Source: DASRVA01 sp035687745 (GTDB taxonomy: Bacteria > Gemmatimonadota > Gemmatimonadetes > JACCXV01 > JAHWKZ01). From it: a stretch of 7,688 nt of DNA. The stretch's first letter is position 1. Each line of letters starts with the position of its first letter. A program made the position numbers and the translations under genes. Under the pieces are notes generated by a model, which had not been told where the DNA came from, did not search any database, and saw only the letters and a list, made by a program, of their open reading frames with translations. Where the stretch lies: NCBI GenBank assembly GCA_035687745.1, contig DASRVA010000161.1, positions 1 through 7,688 on the forward strand, read 5' to 3'. This document shows, piece after piece, positions 1-5,842 of the stretch.

Positions 1-77
1 CCGATCACGTATCCGAGCGACAGGGTCACGAACGACACCGCAACCAGGAGGCCCGGGCCGACCGCTCGCCCGCTCAT
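1..77 (-). CDS. N-terminus of an unidentified membrane or exported protein (partial)
   Basis: Only the first 25 codons are present; the gene leaves the window at base 1. The ATG lies at 77-75 and overlaps the TGA stop of the upstream mtgA-like gene in an ATGA tetranucleotide, which is typical of translational coupling within an operon. The translation starts MSGRAVGPG and continues into a hydrophobic run, LLVAVSFVTLSLGYVIG, at residues 10-26. That run could be an uncleaved signal anchor or the start of a signal peptide. The fragment is too short to name a family. The coupling is visible in the sequence; a role in the envelope together with the transglycosylase is inference. Confidence 0.6.
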   Translation of the reverse strand, partial: MSGRAVGPGLLVAVSFVTLSLGYVI

Positions 78-964
78 GAGGATCCGGGCGGGACGGCGGT
101 CTCGGTGTCGGGCGCGGCGGGGAGCGTCTCGAGCAGGGGGACGGATTCCACCACCGCCGGGGTCGTCCCGGGCGACGTGACCGACTCCGCAGGAGCGGGC
201 AGCTCCAGCGGCTCGGACGGGCGCACTTCCGGTGGTGGGGCCGGCCGGCCGGCCACTTCCTCGCTTCCCCTTCCCGTCCCGAACCAGCGGTCCATCCGCG
301 CCAGGACGAGCCGCTGGCGCCGCCGCAATCCCGGGGTGGGCGCGGCGGGGTTCCGGTCCAGCGGCGCCGTCAGGGTGGCGGCCAGAAGGGCCGCCTGGGA
401 CGGCGTCAGCCGGGCGGCCGACCGGTCGAAGTAGAGCTGCGAGGCGGCCTCGGCCCCGAACACGCCCGGGCCGAGCTCGACCACGTTCAGGTAGATCTCG
501 AGGATCCGCCGCTTGGGCAGCCAGAGCTCCATCCACGCCGTCAGGACCGCCTCGCGCACCTTTCGCAGGAGGTCGCGGCGCGGCGAGAGGTAGAGGTTCT
601 TGACCGTCTGCTGGCTGATCGTGGAGGCGCCGCGGAGACGGCTCCCACGCTCGCGGGCCTCGAGGGCCGAGCGAATCTGCTCCAGGTCGAACCCGTGATG
701 CTCGTAGAACCGCGTGTCCTCCGCAGCCAGCACGGCTGCCTCCATGTTCGGAGAGATCCGGTCGAGGGCGACCCACCGGTACCGCGGCTCCCAGGTCTCG
801 CTACGGGCGGCCGCCTCGTCGGCGCGCACGTGCATCAGGGCGGTCGTCTGAGGCGCGCGGAAGCGGTGCCACACGACGACGGGAAACCACATGACGACCG
901 ACGCGAGCGAGAGGCCGAAGGAGGCGAGAAGAAGGAACAGCGCCAGCCGGCGGATCCGGCGCAT
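74..964 (-). CDS. mtgA: Monofunctional peptidoglycan glycosyltransferase (GT51, MtgA-like) with proline-rich C-terminal tail
   Basis: This enzyme would polymerise lipid II into glycan strands at the outer face of the inner membrane. Numbered from the ATG at 964, a membrane anchor lies near residues 7-32. The GT51 motifs follow: AAEDTRFYEHHGFD at 80-93 with the first catalytic Glu at 82, GASTISQQ at 112-119, RKVRE at 134-138 with the second conserved Glu, and EIYLN at 156-160. There is no transpeptidase domain. From about residue 237 to 296 the protein has a Pro/Ala/Glu-rich tail, absent from typical MtgA of about 230-240 residues. The frame also opens at a TTG at 988 (8 residues longer), but neither start has a clear Shine-Dalgarno; I prefer the ATG because the shorter N-terminus starts basic (MRRIRR) just before the membrane segment. 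It is divergent from the LVIVD gene and coupled to the next minus-strand gene. The family call is firm; the exact start is not. Confidence 0.92.
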   Translation of the reverse strand: MRRIRRLALFLLLASFGLSLASVVMWFPVVVWHRFRAPQTTALMHVRADEAAARSETWEPRYRWVALDRISPNMEAAVLAAEDTRFYEHHGFDLEQIRSALEARERGSRLRGASTISQQTVKNLYLSPRRDLLRKVREAVLTAWMELWLPKRRILEIYLNVVELGPGVFGAEAASQLYFDRSAARLTPSQAALLAATLTAPLDRNPAAPTPGLRRRQRLVLARMDRWFGTGRGSEEVAGRPAPPPEVRPSEPLELPAPAESVTSPGTTPAVVESVPLLETLPAAPDTETAVPPGSS

Positions 965-1071
965 CCGGTCAGCGCGACTGGCCGGCAAGTGACGCGGACG
1001 AGCGAGCGTGCCACGGGTAGATTGACGGTCTCATGTCACGACGGTGGGACTGATCCATTTCACACGCTAGC

Positions 1072-1077
1072 GAGGAG
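1072..1077 (+). promoter_or_regulatory. Shine-Dalgarno of the LVIVD-repeat gene
   Basis: GAGGAG ends 6 nt before the ATG at 1084. This supports that start over the in-frame ATGs further in. I found no convincing -35/-10 pair in the roughly 100-nt divergent gap: a TTGACG at 1022-1027 has no matching -10 at 16-18 nt. Confidence 0.75.
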
Positions 1078-1083
1078 TCTGGA

Positions 1084-3330
1084 ATGCGCCGTTCGATCCT
1101 GCTGTCGGCCGCCGGATGCCTGATGGTAGCCGGCACCGCCCGAGCCCAGCAACCGGCCGCCATACCTGCCGGCTTCACGACCTACATCGTGCAGGGCGAA
1201 GACATCAACGTTCCGCCCCTCCCCCTGAGGATCGAAGGCGATCGGATCTTGACCCCGGAGGGGGGCATGCTCTCGATCCTCGAGAGCCACCTGACCGACG
1301 ACCGGATCACGATGACGATGGAGACTCCAATGGGCCCGATCGGTTTCGTCGGGGTCCGGAGTGGAGATGCCTTCACCGGCTATTTCCTTAACCGGAACGA
1401 GCGGGGCGCGGCCCTGGTCACGCTCGAACCGGCGGGACGGGAAGCCGATCGGGCACCCGACCCGAGGCTGCTCTCCTCCGGCGAAGGGGTGTCCCGGGTC
1501 GAGATCGTCCCCGCCAACGTGACCTTGAAGTCCGACGAGCACCAGGGATTCGTCGCGCGCGTCTTCGACGAGTCGGGCGCGGAGACCTCCGACGCCGAGG
1601 TCGAGTGGTTCTCGACGGATGGGACGATAACGCCGGAGGGCGACTTCCACGGCCTGAACGCGGGGGAACGCACGATCGTGGCGCTGGTGAACGGGGTCGT
1701 CTTTGGAACGACGACCGTCACGATCGAGCGGCCCGCGATCGCTTCGCTGGCGGTGTATACGGACGTCCCCTCGCGTCTGGCGGTGGGGAGCGTGGTGGCT
1801 CTGGATCTGGACGCCTTGAACGCGGTTCATCGCTGGGAGCTGGATCCGGAGGTGGAGATCTCCTCGAGCGCTCCGGGGGTGGTGTCGGTGGACGGGGGGA
1901 TCCTCAAGGCCGAGTCGCCGGGGACGGCGACGGTGACGGTGGCGGGAGGCGAGGCGCGCGAGGCCTATACGGTCGAGGTGGTGGCGGCTGCGGGCGAGCT
2001 GTCGATCACCGGATTGCCGGAAGGCGCGGTGCATACGGGGGACGTGGTCCGTCTGGGGACGTCGGTGGCCGACGCGCACCCGTTGTGGGCGGTGTCGGAG
2101 CCCGGCGCCGAGGTGTGGCCGGACGGCGCGTTCGTGGCCGAGCGAGCGGGGACGTACACGGTGGTGGCGCAGCTCGGGAGCTCGGTAGCGACGGCGCGGC
2201 TGACGGCCGAGCCGCGCGGGGTGTCGGGCCGGATCCACATGCACGGCCACGGTTTGAACGTGTCGACGTACACGTCCGACCTGTGGCCCCAGAACCGGTA
2301 CGTGTACGTGGGGACGCATCAGGCGAACCAGCTGCGCACGTACGACGTCTCGGACGCGGCGCAGCCGGTGTTGACGGACTCGCAGGCGTTCGACGCCCGG
2401 GTGGTGAACGACGTGAAGGTGTCGGAGGACGGGAAGTGGCTGGTGGCGACCAGGGAGGGAGCGGCCGACCGCCGCAACGGGATCCTGGTGTTCTCGCTGG
2501 CCGACCCGGCGCACCCCGAGCTGGTCAGCGAGTACACGGAGACGTTGACGTCGGGAGTCCACAACGTGTTCTGGGTGGGGTCCCTGGTGTACTGCGTGAA
2601 CGACGGAACCGGCGACATGCACATCATCGACGTGTCGGACGCGGCGAGCCCGCGGGAGGTGGGCCGGTGGGGGTTGCCGGTGGAGGGCCGCGCGCTGCAC
2701 GACGTGTGGGTTCAGGAGGGTGTCGCGTATCTGTCGTACCTGAACGACGGTCTGGTGATCCTGGACGTCGGGGGTGCGGGCAAGGGCGGGACGCCGGAGC
2801 GGCCGGTCCTGGTCTCGCGGATCTTCTACCCCGGCGGGCCGACCCACTCGGCGTTCCGCTATGGCAACTACGTGTTCGCCGGCGACGAGGACTTCTCGCT
2901 CCAGGGCACGCAACCCCAGATCGAAGGGCTGGATGCCGATCCGCGGGGCCCGATCCACGTGGTGGACGTGTCGGATCTGGAGCATCCGCGGTACGCGGGC
3001 AAGTACGAGGTGCCGGAGGCCGGGGCGCACAACTTCTGGGTCGACCCCGAGGCGGGGCTCCTGTACGTGGGGTACTACCAGGGCGGGATCCGGGTCGTCG
3101 ACGTGACGGGCGAGCTGCGGGGCGAGCTCTACCGGCAGGGGCGCGAGATCGCCTACTTCCTCCCCGCCGCGGCGCCCGCCGAGGCGAAGCTCCCCTACCA
3201 GCCCATGGTATGGGGTGTGTTCCCGATGTTCGAGAACGGCTGGCAGCCGACGGGCGAGGTCCTGTACGCGACCGACTACAACTCCGGGCTCTGGACCTTC
3301 ACCGTGGAGATCCCCGAGCCCGTCTCGTAG
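1084..3330 (+). CDS. Exported LVIVD-repeat beta-propeller protein with Ig-like (Big-type) modules
   Basis: This is a 748-residue secreted protein of unknown substrate. Residues 1-21 form a signal peptide with an ARA cleavage site before Q22. Residues about 27-120 are an uncharacterised N-terminal beta-rich region. Three Ig-like modules follow, at about 137-216, 217-300 and 305-376; the second has the bacterial Big-domain pattern of values against time (APGVVSVDGGILKAESPGTA, 263-282). From about 382 to 741 is a beta-propeller of LVIVD type, with the repeated strand signature seen as LRTYDVSDAAQP (417-428), MHIIDVSDAASP (512-523), IHVVDVSDLEHP (624-635) and IRVVDVTG (669-676). A histidine recurs at one blade position (GVHNVFW, ALHDVW, PTHSAF, GAHNFW). 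LVIVD proteins are known as surface or periplasmic proteins, mostly without assigned activity; binding of a ligand or metal here is inference. Codon use changes sharply near residue 217. The strong GC3 bias leaves long open frames on the other strand, which are shadows. Confidence 0.88.
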   Translation: MRRSILLSAAGCLMVAGTARAQQPAAIPAGFTTYIVQGEDINVPPLPLRIEGDRILTPEGGMLSILESHLTDDRITMTMETPMGPIGFVGVRSGDAFTGYFLNRNERGAALVTLEPAGREADRAPDPRLLSSGEGVSRVEIVPANVTLKSDEHQGFVARVFDESGAETSDAEVEWFSTDGTITPEGDFHGLNAGERTIVALVNGVVFGTTTVTIERPAIASLAVYTDVPSRLAVGSVVALDLDALNAVHRWELDPEVEISSSAPGVVSVDGGILKAESPGTATVTVAGGEAREAYTVEVVAAAGELSITGLPEGAVHTGDVVRLGTSVADAHPLWAVSEPGAEVWPDGAFVAERAGTYTVVAQLGSSVATARLTAEPRGVSGRIHMHGHGLNVSTYTSDLWPQNRYVYVGTHQANQLRTYDVSDAAQPVLTDSQAFDARVVNDVKVSEDGKWLVATREGAADRRNGILVFSLADPAHPELVSEYTETLTSGVHNVFWVGSLVYCVNDGTGDMHIIDVSDAASPREVGRWGLPVEGRALHDVWVQEGVAYLSYLNDGLVILDVGGAGKGGTPERPVLVSRIFYPGGPTHSAFRYGNYVFAGDEDFSLQGTQPQIEGLDADPRGPIHVVDVSDLEHPRYAGKYEVPEAGAHNFWVDPEAGLLYVGYYQGGIRVVDVTGELRGELYRQGREIAYFLPAAAPAEAKLPYQPMVWGVFPMFENGWQPTGEVLYATDYNSGLWTFTVEIPEPVS

Positions 3331-3332
3331 GG

Positions 3333-3361
3333 TTTACTCGGCCCGGGGTCGGTCCTATTTT
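3333..3361 (+). promoter_or_regulatory. Candidate sigma70-type promoter for the 62-residue membrane protein
   Basis: TTTACT at 3333-3338 (4 of 6 to TTGACA) and TATTTT at 3356-3361 (4 of 6 to TATAAT) are separated by exactly 17 nt. They lie directly after the stop of the LVIVD gene and would give a leader of about 50 nt. The -10 lies in an AT-rich patch that stands out in this GC-rich gap. Both boxes are imperfect, and read-through from the LVIVD gene is the alternative. Confidence 0.4.
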
Positions 3362-3416
3362 GGGGATAACCGCGGCTCGAAACGTGCATCGGACCGTCGC
3401 GAGGAGGTGGAGCCCC

Positions 3417-3605
3417 ATGACCATCGAGAGTGCGCTCCTGGTCCAGGCCCTCGGCGAGTACAGCTCGACGGTTTCGTCCTCGGAGGTGTCAGGCTTCCTG
3501 TCGCGGACGGGAAACGCGGCGTTCGACTTCGTGGTCGACCACAAATGGCTGATCGGCGGCCTCGCCGTCGGCCTCTATCTGTTCCTGAAGTCGGTGTTCG
3601 AGTAG
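3417..3605 (+). CDS. Small protein (62 aa) with a single C-terminal membrane segment, unknown function
   Basis: I do not recognise this family. The ATG at 3417 has a near-ideal Shine-Dalgarno, GAGGAGG at 3401-3407, with a 9-nt spacer, which is the best reason to call it real. The N-terminal half (residues 1-30) is Ser-rich and soluble-looking (YSSTVSSSEVSGFLSR, 15-30). Residues 44-61 (WLIGGLAVGLYLFLKSVF) form one transmembrane helix with a basic residue on each side (K43 and K58), and the protein ends one residue later, so it looks tail-anchored or like a small inner-membrane subunit. There is no signal-peptidase site. It sits 86 nt after the LVIVD gene on the same strand and may have its own promoter. 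The same frame is open through much of the upstream gene, but only this segment has a ribosome binding site. Confidence 0.72.
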   Translation: MTIESALLVQALGEYSSTVSSSEVSGFLSRTGNAAFDFVVDHKWLIGGLAVGLYLFLKSVFE

Positions 3606-3624
3606 ATCCCGCCGGTCGCGAGCC

Positions 3625-3654
3625 CGGGAGCGCGAGGCCCTCCCCGCGCTCCCG
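3625..3654. terminator. GC-rich hairpin between convergent genes, probable bidirectional terminator
   Basis: The arms CGGGAGCGCG (3625-3634) and CGCGCTCCCG (3645-3654) are a perfect 10-bp inverted repeat with a 10-nt loop. It begins 20 nt after the stop of the small membrane-protein gene and ends 23 nt from the stop of the convergent HU gene. There is no T-run on either side, so it is not a classical intrinsic terminator; hairpins between convergent genes in GC-rich bacteria often lack one. Confidence 0.6.
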
Positions 3655-3676
3655 CCTCATGAGAACTCCGTAACGG

Positions 3677-3970
3677 CTACCTGCGGACCCGGTCCTTCAG
3701 CCCCTTGCCGGAGCGGAAGGTCGGGACGGTCATCGCGGGGATGGTGATCGACGCGCCGGTGCGGGGATTCCGGCCCTGACGGGCCTTCCGCTTCCGCGTC
3801 CCGAACGTTCCGAAGCCGGTGATCGTGAAGTCGCGCCCGGCGTCCAGCTCGGCCGCGATGATCCCCTTCCTCGGTTCCGTCGAGAAGATGGCGTCGATCG
3901 CGTCGTGCGCCTTGGACTTCGAGATGTCGAGTTTCTTGGCCAGCCTGGCCGCGAAATCGTCCTTGGTCAT
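3677..3970 (-). CDS. HU-family DNA-binding protein, 97 residues (first of two in the window)
   Basis: This is a histone-like nucleoid protein that bends DNA as a dimer. It has the helical N-terminal half (MTKDDFAARLAKKLDI), the GFGTF turn at residues 52-56, and the beta-arm with RNPRTG at 67-72, whose Pro69 corresponds to the intercalating proline of HU/IHF. The C-terminus is VPTFRSGKGLKDRVRR. About six extra residues lie between helix 2 and the first strand, around STEPRKGIIAAELDAG (30-45), compared with canonical 90-residue HU and with the second copy in this window. The start at 3970 is chosen because AGGAAGGGGG (3986-3977) precedes it at a good distance and the HU fold starts there; the frame stays open upstream to 4210, but that part does not resemble HU. 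No clear promoter was found. Confidence 0.93.
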   Translation of the reverse strand: MTKDDFAARLAKKLDISKSKAHDAIDAIFSTEPRKGIIAAELDAGRDFTITGFGTFGTRKRKARQGRNPRTGASITIPAMTVPTFRSGKGLKDRVRR

Positions 3971-4268
3971 GTCCGACCCCCTTCCTGGAGCCCTGACCCC
4001 GCCACGACCGAGCGGCCGTGCGCTGCGGGGCTTGAACGTGCGGAGAGTGCGATGTTGGGACCCGGTTGAGCGGGCCGCCATGGCGGCGGCGCCCGGAGCA
4101 CGGGCCTCCCCAATCTGGAGCATGGGGGCGGCTTCCGACAAGGGCAGGCCATCGTGCTGCAGCTGGGATTCGGTCCGGATAGGGCTGCTGGACCGCGCCG
4201 CGCTATCCACGTCATCACACTAGTTCAACAAATGTAGCTTTAATCTATGTTGTCGGGCTCGGTTCGTG
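3971..4268. other. Intergenic region upstream of the first HU gene
   Basis: No convincing gene lies in these 298 nt, although both strands carry open frames here. The HU leader contains an imperfect inverted repeat at 4003-4020 (CACG-a-CCG, AG, CGG-c-CGTG), 33-50 nt before the ATG, and a perfect 14-nt palindrome GCCGCCATGGCGGC at 4074-4087. From about 4208 to 4253 the sequence is markedly AT-richer than its surroundings. HU transcription must begin somewhere in this region, but I could not choose a promoter: TTGAAC on the minus strand near 4225 lacks a good -10. Confidence 0.5.
4226..4252 (-). terminator. Weak AT-rich stem-loop after the lipoprotein gene, possible terminator
   Basis: CAACA (4226-4230) pairs with TGTTG (4248-4252) and TAG (4235-4237) with CTA (4245-4247), leaving a 4-nt bulge and a 7-nt loop. 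It lies 17 nt past the lipoprotein stop codon on the same strand. The pairing is weak and no T-run follows, so this is only a candidate. Confidence 0.25.
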
Positions 4269-5288
4269 TCATCGCAAGAACCACACCTGGGCGGTAGGCG
4301 CTGCACGTAAGTATTCAAGCAGCATCCCGCCCCACTGCTTCTCGCCAGTCCTGGACGGGTGTCGACCGTCCGACTCGAACAGCGAGCGCTTCGACTTCGA
4401 CACCCAGTAGTACGGCCCCCATGCCAGCCACGCGCCCGACAGATCGCCGGCCTCCGCATCTATGGTGCCAGTACGTGCCTGCTCGATCTGCGCCTCGATC
4501 ACCCACTTGACCGCGAACCCAGACTCGTAAGCATAGGGCTCCTTCACGACGCCCGACGTGTCGTATCCTCCGTACGGGTAGCTCGACAGGTAGACGAGCC
4601 GCAGGTTCGGCCAGCGCTCCTGCATCGACCGGACGACCGCGCCCAGGTCCCGCTCCAGCCGGCGTGCGTTCGCCTCGGGGTCGGGCAGCGTCAGCTCCTT
4701 GGTCGGTGAGTCCTTTGTCGGGTGGCGGACCAGGAGAATCCACGCCACCTGCACCTGCGCCGGACTCAAGCCTCGCGCCGCCAGCATCGAATCGACCCGC
4801 GTGTAGTTGTACTCGAATGGTGAATCCCAGAACGTCGATGTCTGCGCCGAGGCGGCACCGTTGAAGAAGACCAGGGACTCATGGTTCACATCAGCGGCGC
4901 GCAATGCCTGCCCCGTGAACGTCCACGAGTTGCACGTCACGGGCTCCCAGTCCACGTGACAATAAATCTGCGTCGTGGTGCTCATGCCGACGGACGCCAG
5001 GACCACCTTGCCAGCCGGCGACGGATTGCCGGCGGCGTCGAGCGGCTGGATAAGCGCAGCTGCCATCGTGCCTGCGGCGGCATGGTCGTCCGGCACGACG
5101 TTGGAACCCCCCGGATAGAGCCCGCCCTGGAAGCCGAGATACGCCCCCGCCCCGAGGTTCGGCAGCGGGGTCATCACCGCCGCGCTCTCGATGGTCCTCG
5201 CAGGCGCCAGCGGTCCAACCTGCTCGTCGCACGAGGACAACAACCCCGCCCCAACCAGGACGGCGATTACGACCAGCAATACGTTCAA
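4269..5288 (-). CDS. SGNH/GDSL-hydrolase-like lipoprotein
   Basis: The product is a 339-residue predicted lipoprotein. Numbered from the TTG at 5288, residues 2-16 are hydrophobic and LLSSC (16-20) is a lipobox with the lipidated Cys at 20, followed by Asp-Glu. The body has hallmarks of SGNH-type esterases or hydrolases: a candidate nucleophile Ser103 in VGMSTTTQ, a block-II-like FFNGAASAQ (141-149), and DGRHPS at 307-312 as the Asp-His block V (Asp307, His310). YLGFQGGLYPGGSN (50-63) is a glycine-rich region. Cys110 and Cys119 could form a disulphide. An ATG at 5339 would give 356 residues, but the TTG has AAAGGGGGA 8 nt upstream and yields a compact lipoprotein signal; the longer N-terminus would put CCGGGWHRRHQRG before it. 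The fold call rests on these motifs only; substrate is unknown. Codon use looks less GC-biased than in neighbouring genes. Confidence 0.78.
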   Translation of the reverse strand: MNVLLVVIAVLVGAGLLSSCDEQVGPLAPARTIESAAVMTPLPNLGAGAYLGFQGGLYPGGSNVVPDDHAAAGTMAAALIQPLDAAGNPSPAGKVVLASVGMSTTTQIYCHVDWEPVTCNSWTFTGQALRAADVNHESLVFFNGAASAQTSTFWDSPFEYNYTRVDSMLAARGLSPAQVQVAWILLVRHPTKDSPTKELTLPDPEANARRLERDLGAVVRSMQERWPNLRLVYLSSYPYGGYDTSGVVKEPYAYESGFAVKWVIEAQIEQARTGTIDAEAGDLSGAWLAWGPYYWVSKSKRSLFESDGRHPSRTGEKQWGGMLLEYLRAAPTAQVWFLR

Positions 5289-5296
5289 TTGACGCG

Positions 5297-5305
5297 TCCC
5301 CCTTT
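5297..5305 (-). promoter_or_regulatory. Shine-Dalgarno that selects the TTG start of the lipoprotein gene
   Basis: On the minus strand the sequence AAAGGGGGA lies 8 nt before the TTG at 5288. The alternative ATG at 5339 has no comparable site. Together with the lipobox geometry this supports the shorter protein. Confidence 0.6.
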
Positions 5306-5685
5306 GGTGTCGTCGATGCCAGCCGCCTCCGCAGCACATGTAATCCCTGCTAGAGAGTGTCGATCACATGGGAAGCGGACCTGCGGCTGATTGGTGCGCC
5401 GGGTTGGATGGGGGGTCGAGCAGAATTAATGAACCGATGAGAAGCAGGGGCAGCTTTCCCACTCGGAACGATCTCCTAACCCTCGGTCGGCCTGGACCGA
5501 CCTCTACTCTAGCTTGAGTGGGGCCGTTTTCGCAAGGCTTGCTGGCTTTTGACAGGTTCAACGCGACGAACGCTGGATCGGCACCGGCGTTTCCCGGGAG
5601 GCCATTACGGGAACTCAAACGTTTCGAACTTCACGCGGACGCTCGTCGACCCGCTGCTCGAGCTTTTGTGCTTCAACGGGATGGG
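5306..5685. other. Region of about 380 nt between tRNA-Arg and the lipoprotein gene, no convincing gene
   Basis: Nothing here has coding support. On the minus strand, 5618-5364 is open for 84 codons (including a hydrophobic stretch, LPLLLIGSLILL) from a TTG without a ribosome binding site. An inverted repeat at 5485-5502 (GGTCGG, 6-nt loop, CCGACC) could be a weak terminator for the tRNA transcript or a regulatory hairpin. An AT-rich patch on the minus strand around 5425 (TTCATTAATTC) may hold the lipoprotein promoter, but no matching -35 is visible. Confidence 0.45.
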
Positions 5686-5762
5686 TGGTGCGCCCGAGAG
5701 GATTCGAACCTCTGACCTACAGCTCCGGAGGCTGTCGCTCTATCCAGCTGAGCTACGGGCGC
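5686..5762 (-). tRNA. tRNA-Arg(CCG), CCA end encoded
   Basis: Read on the minus strand, the acceptor arm GCGCCCG pairs fully with CGGGCGC. The D-stem is GCTC/GAGC, the anticodon stem ACAGC/GCTGT encloses the loop CTCCGGA with anticodon CCG, and the T-arm AGAGG-TTCGAAT-CCTCT is perfect. Discriminator A and CCA follow at 5689-5686, so the 3' CCA is genomically encoded. The anticodon reads CGG codons for arginine. It is transcribed in the same direction as the HU/IHF gene 80 nt upstream and may be cotranscribed with it. A weak -10-like TACATT lies at 5787-5782. Confidence 0.97.
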
Positions 5763-5788
5763 GAGTGGCGATGGGAAGGGGAATGTAG

Positions 5789-5809
5789 CGTCCCGCGCGG
5801 GGCGCGACG
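5789..5809 (-). terminator. Possible hairpin terminator between the second HU gene and tRNA-Arg
   Basis: CGTC/GACG and GCGC/GCGC pair around a GGG loop, with a 2-nt CC bulge on one side. The structure is very GC-rich, sits about 35 nt after the HU/IHF stop, and has no T-run. It could equally be part of the tRNA leader. Confidence 0.3.
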
Positions 5810-5842
5810 AGCGGCGCTTCGCTGCGATCCGATCCTGACGAA

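Noticed and set aside
1084..1119. Lipobox-like AAGC at residues 9-12 of the LVIVD protein
   Set aside because: Ala at -3 is poor, and cleavage there would leave a signal of only 11 residues. The ARA site before Q22 is normal for signal peptidase I.
1060..3030. Antisense open frame of 656 codons over the LVIVD gene
   Set aside because: Its translation is an Arg/His/Pro-rich string with no domains, as expected opposite a gene with high GC3. The sense frame has a signal peptide, LVIVD repeats and a ribosome binding site.
1605..3416. Long plus-strand frame open through the LVIVD gene into the small membrane-protein gene
   Set aside because: The upstream part is a Gly/Arg-rich shadow in another frame. 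Only the segment from 3417 has a ribosome binding site and plausible composition.
3971..4210. 80-residue N-terminal extension of the first HU protein
   Set aside because: The open frame continues upstream, but HU proteins begin at MTKDDF and a strong Shine-Dalgarno precedes that ATG. The extension shows no HU or targeting features.
5549..5554. Plus-strand TTGACA as a possible promoter
   Set aside because: No -10 element at 16-18 nt, and no plus-strand gene follows before the antisense side of the tRNA.
5564..5577. GACGAACGCTGG resembling the 5' end of 16S rRNA
   Set aside because: Only a 12-nt match; the flanks do not continue into the conserved 16S sequence, so this is coincidence.
5686..5762. 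tRNA-Arg as an integration site with a duplicated 3' end
   Set aside because: I found no direct repeat of the tRNA 3' portion elsewhere in the window and no integrase. Open only if a repeat exists outside the window.
5518..5788. Plus-strand open frames running through the tRNA region
   Set aside because: They are antisense to a perfectly folded tRNA, a common source of spurious proteins.
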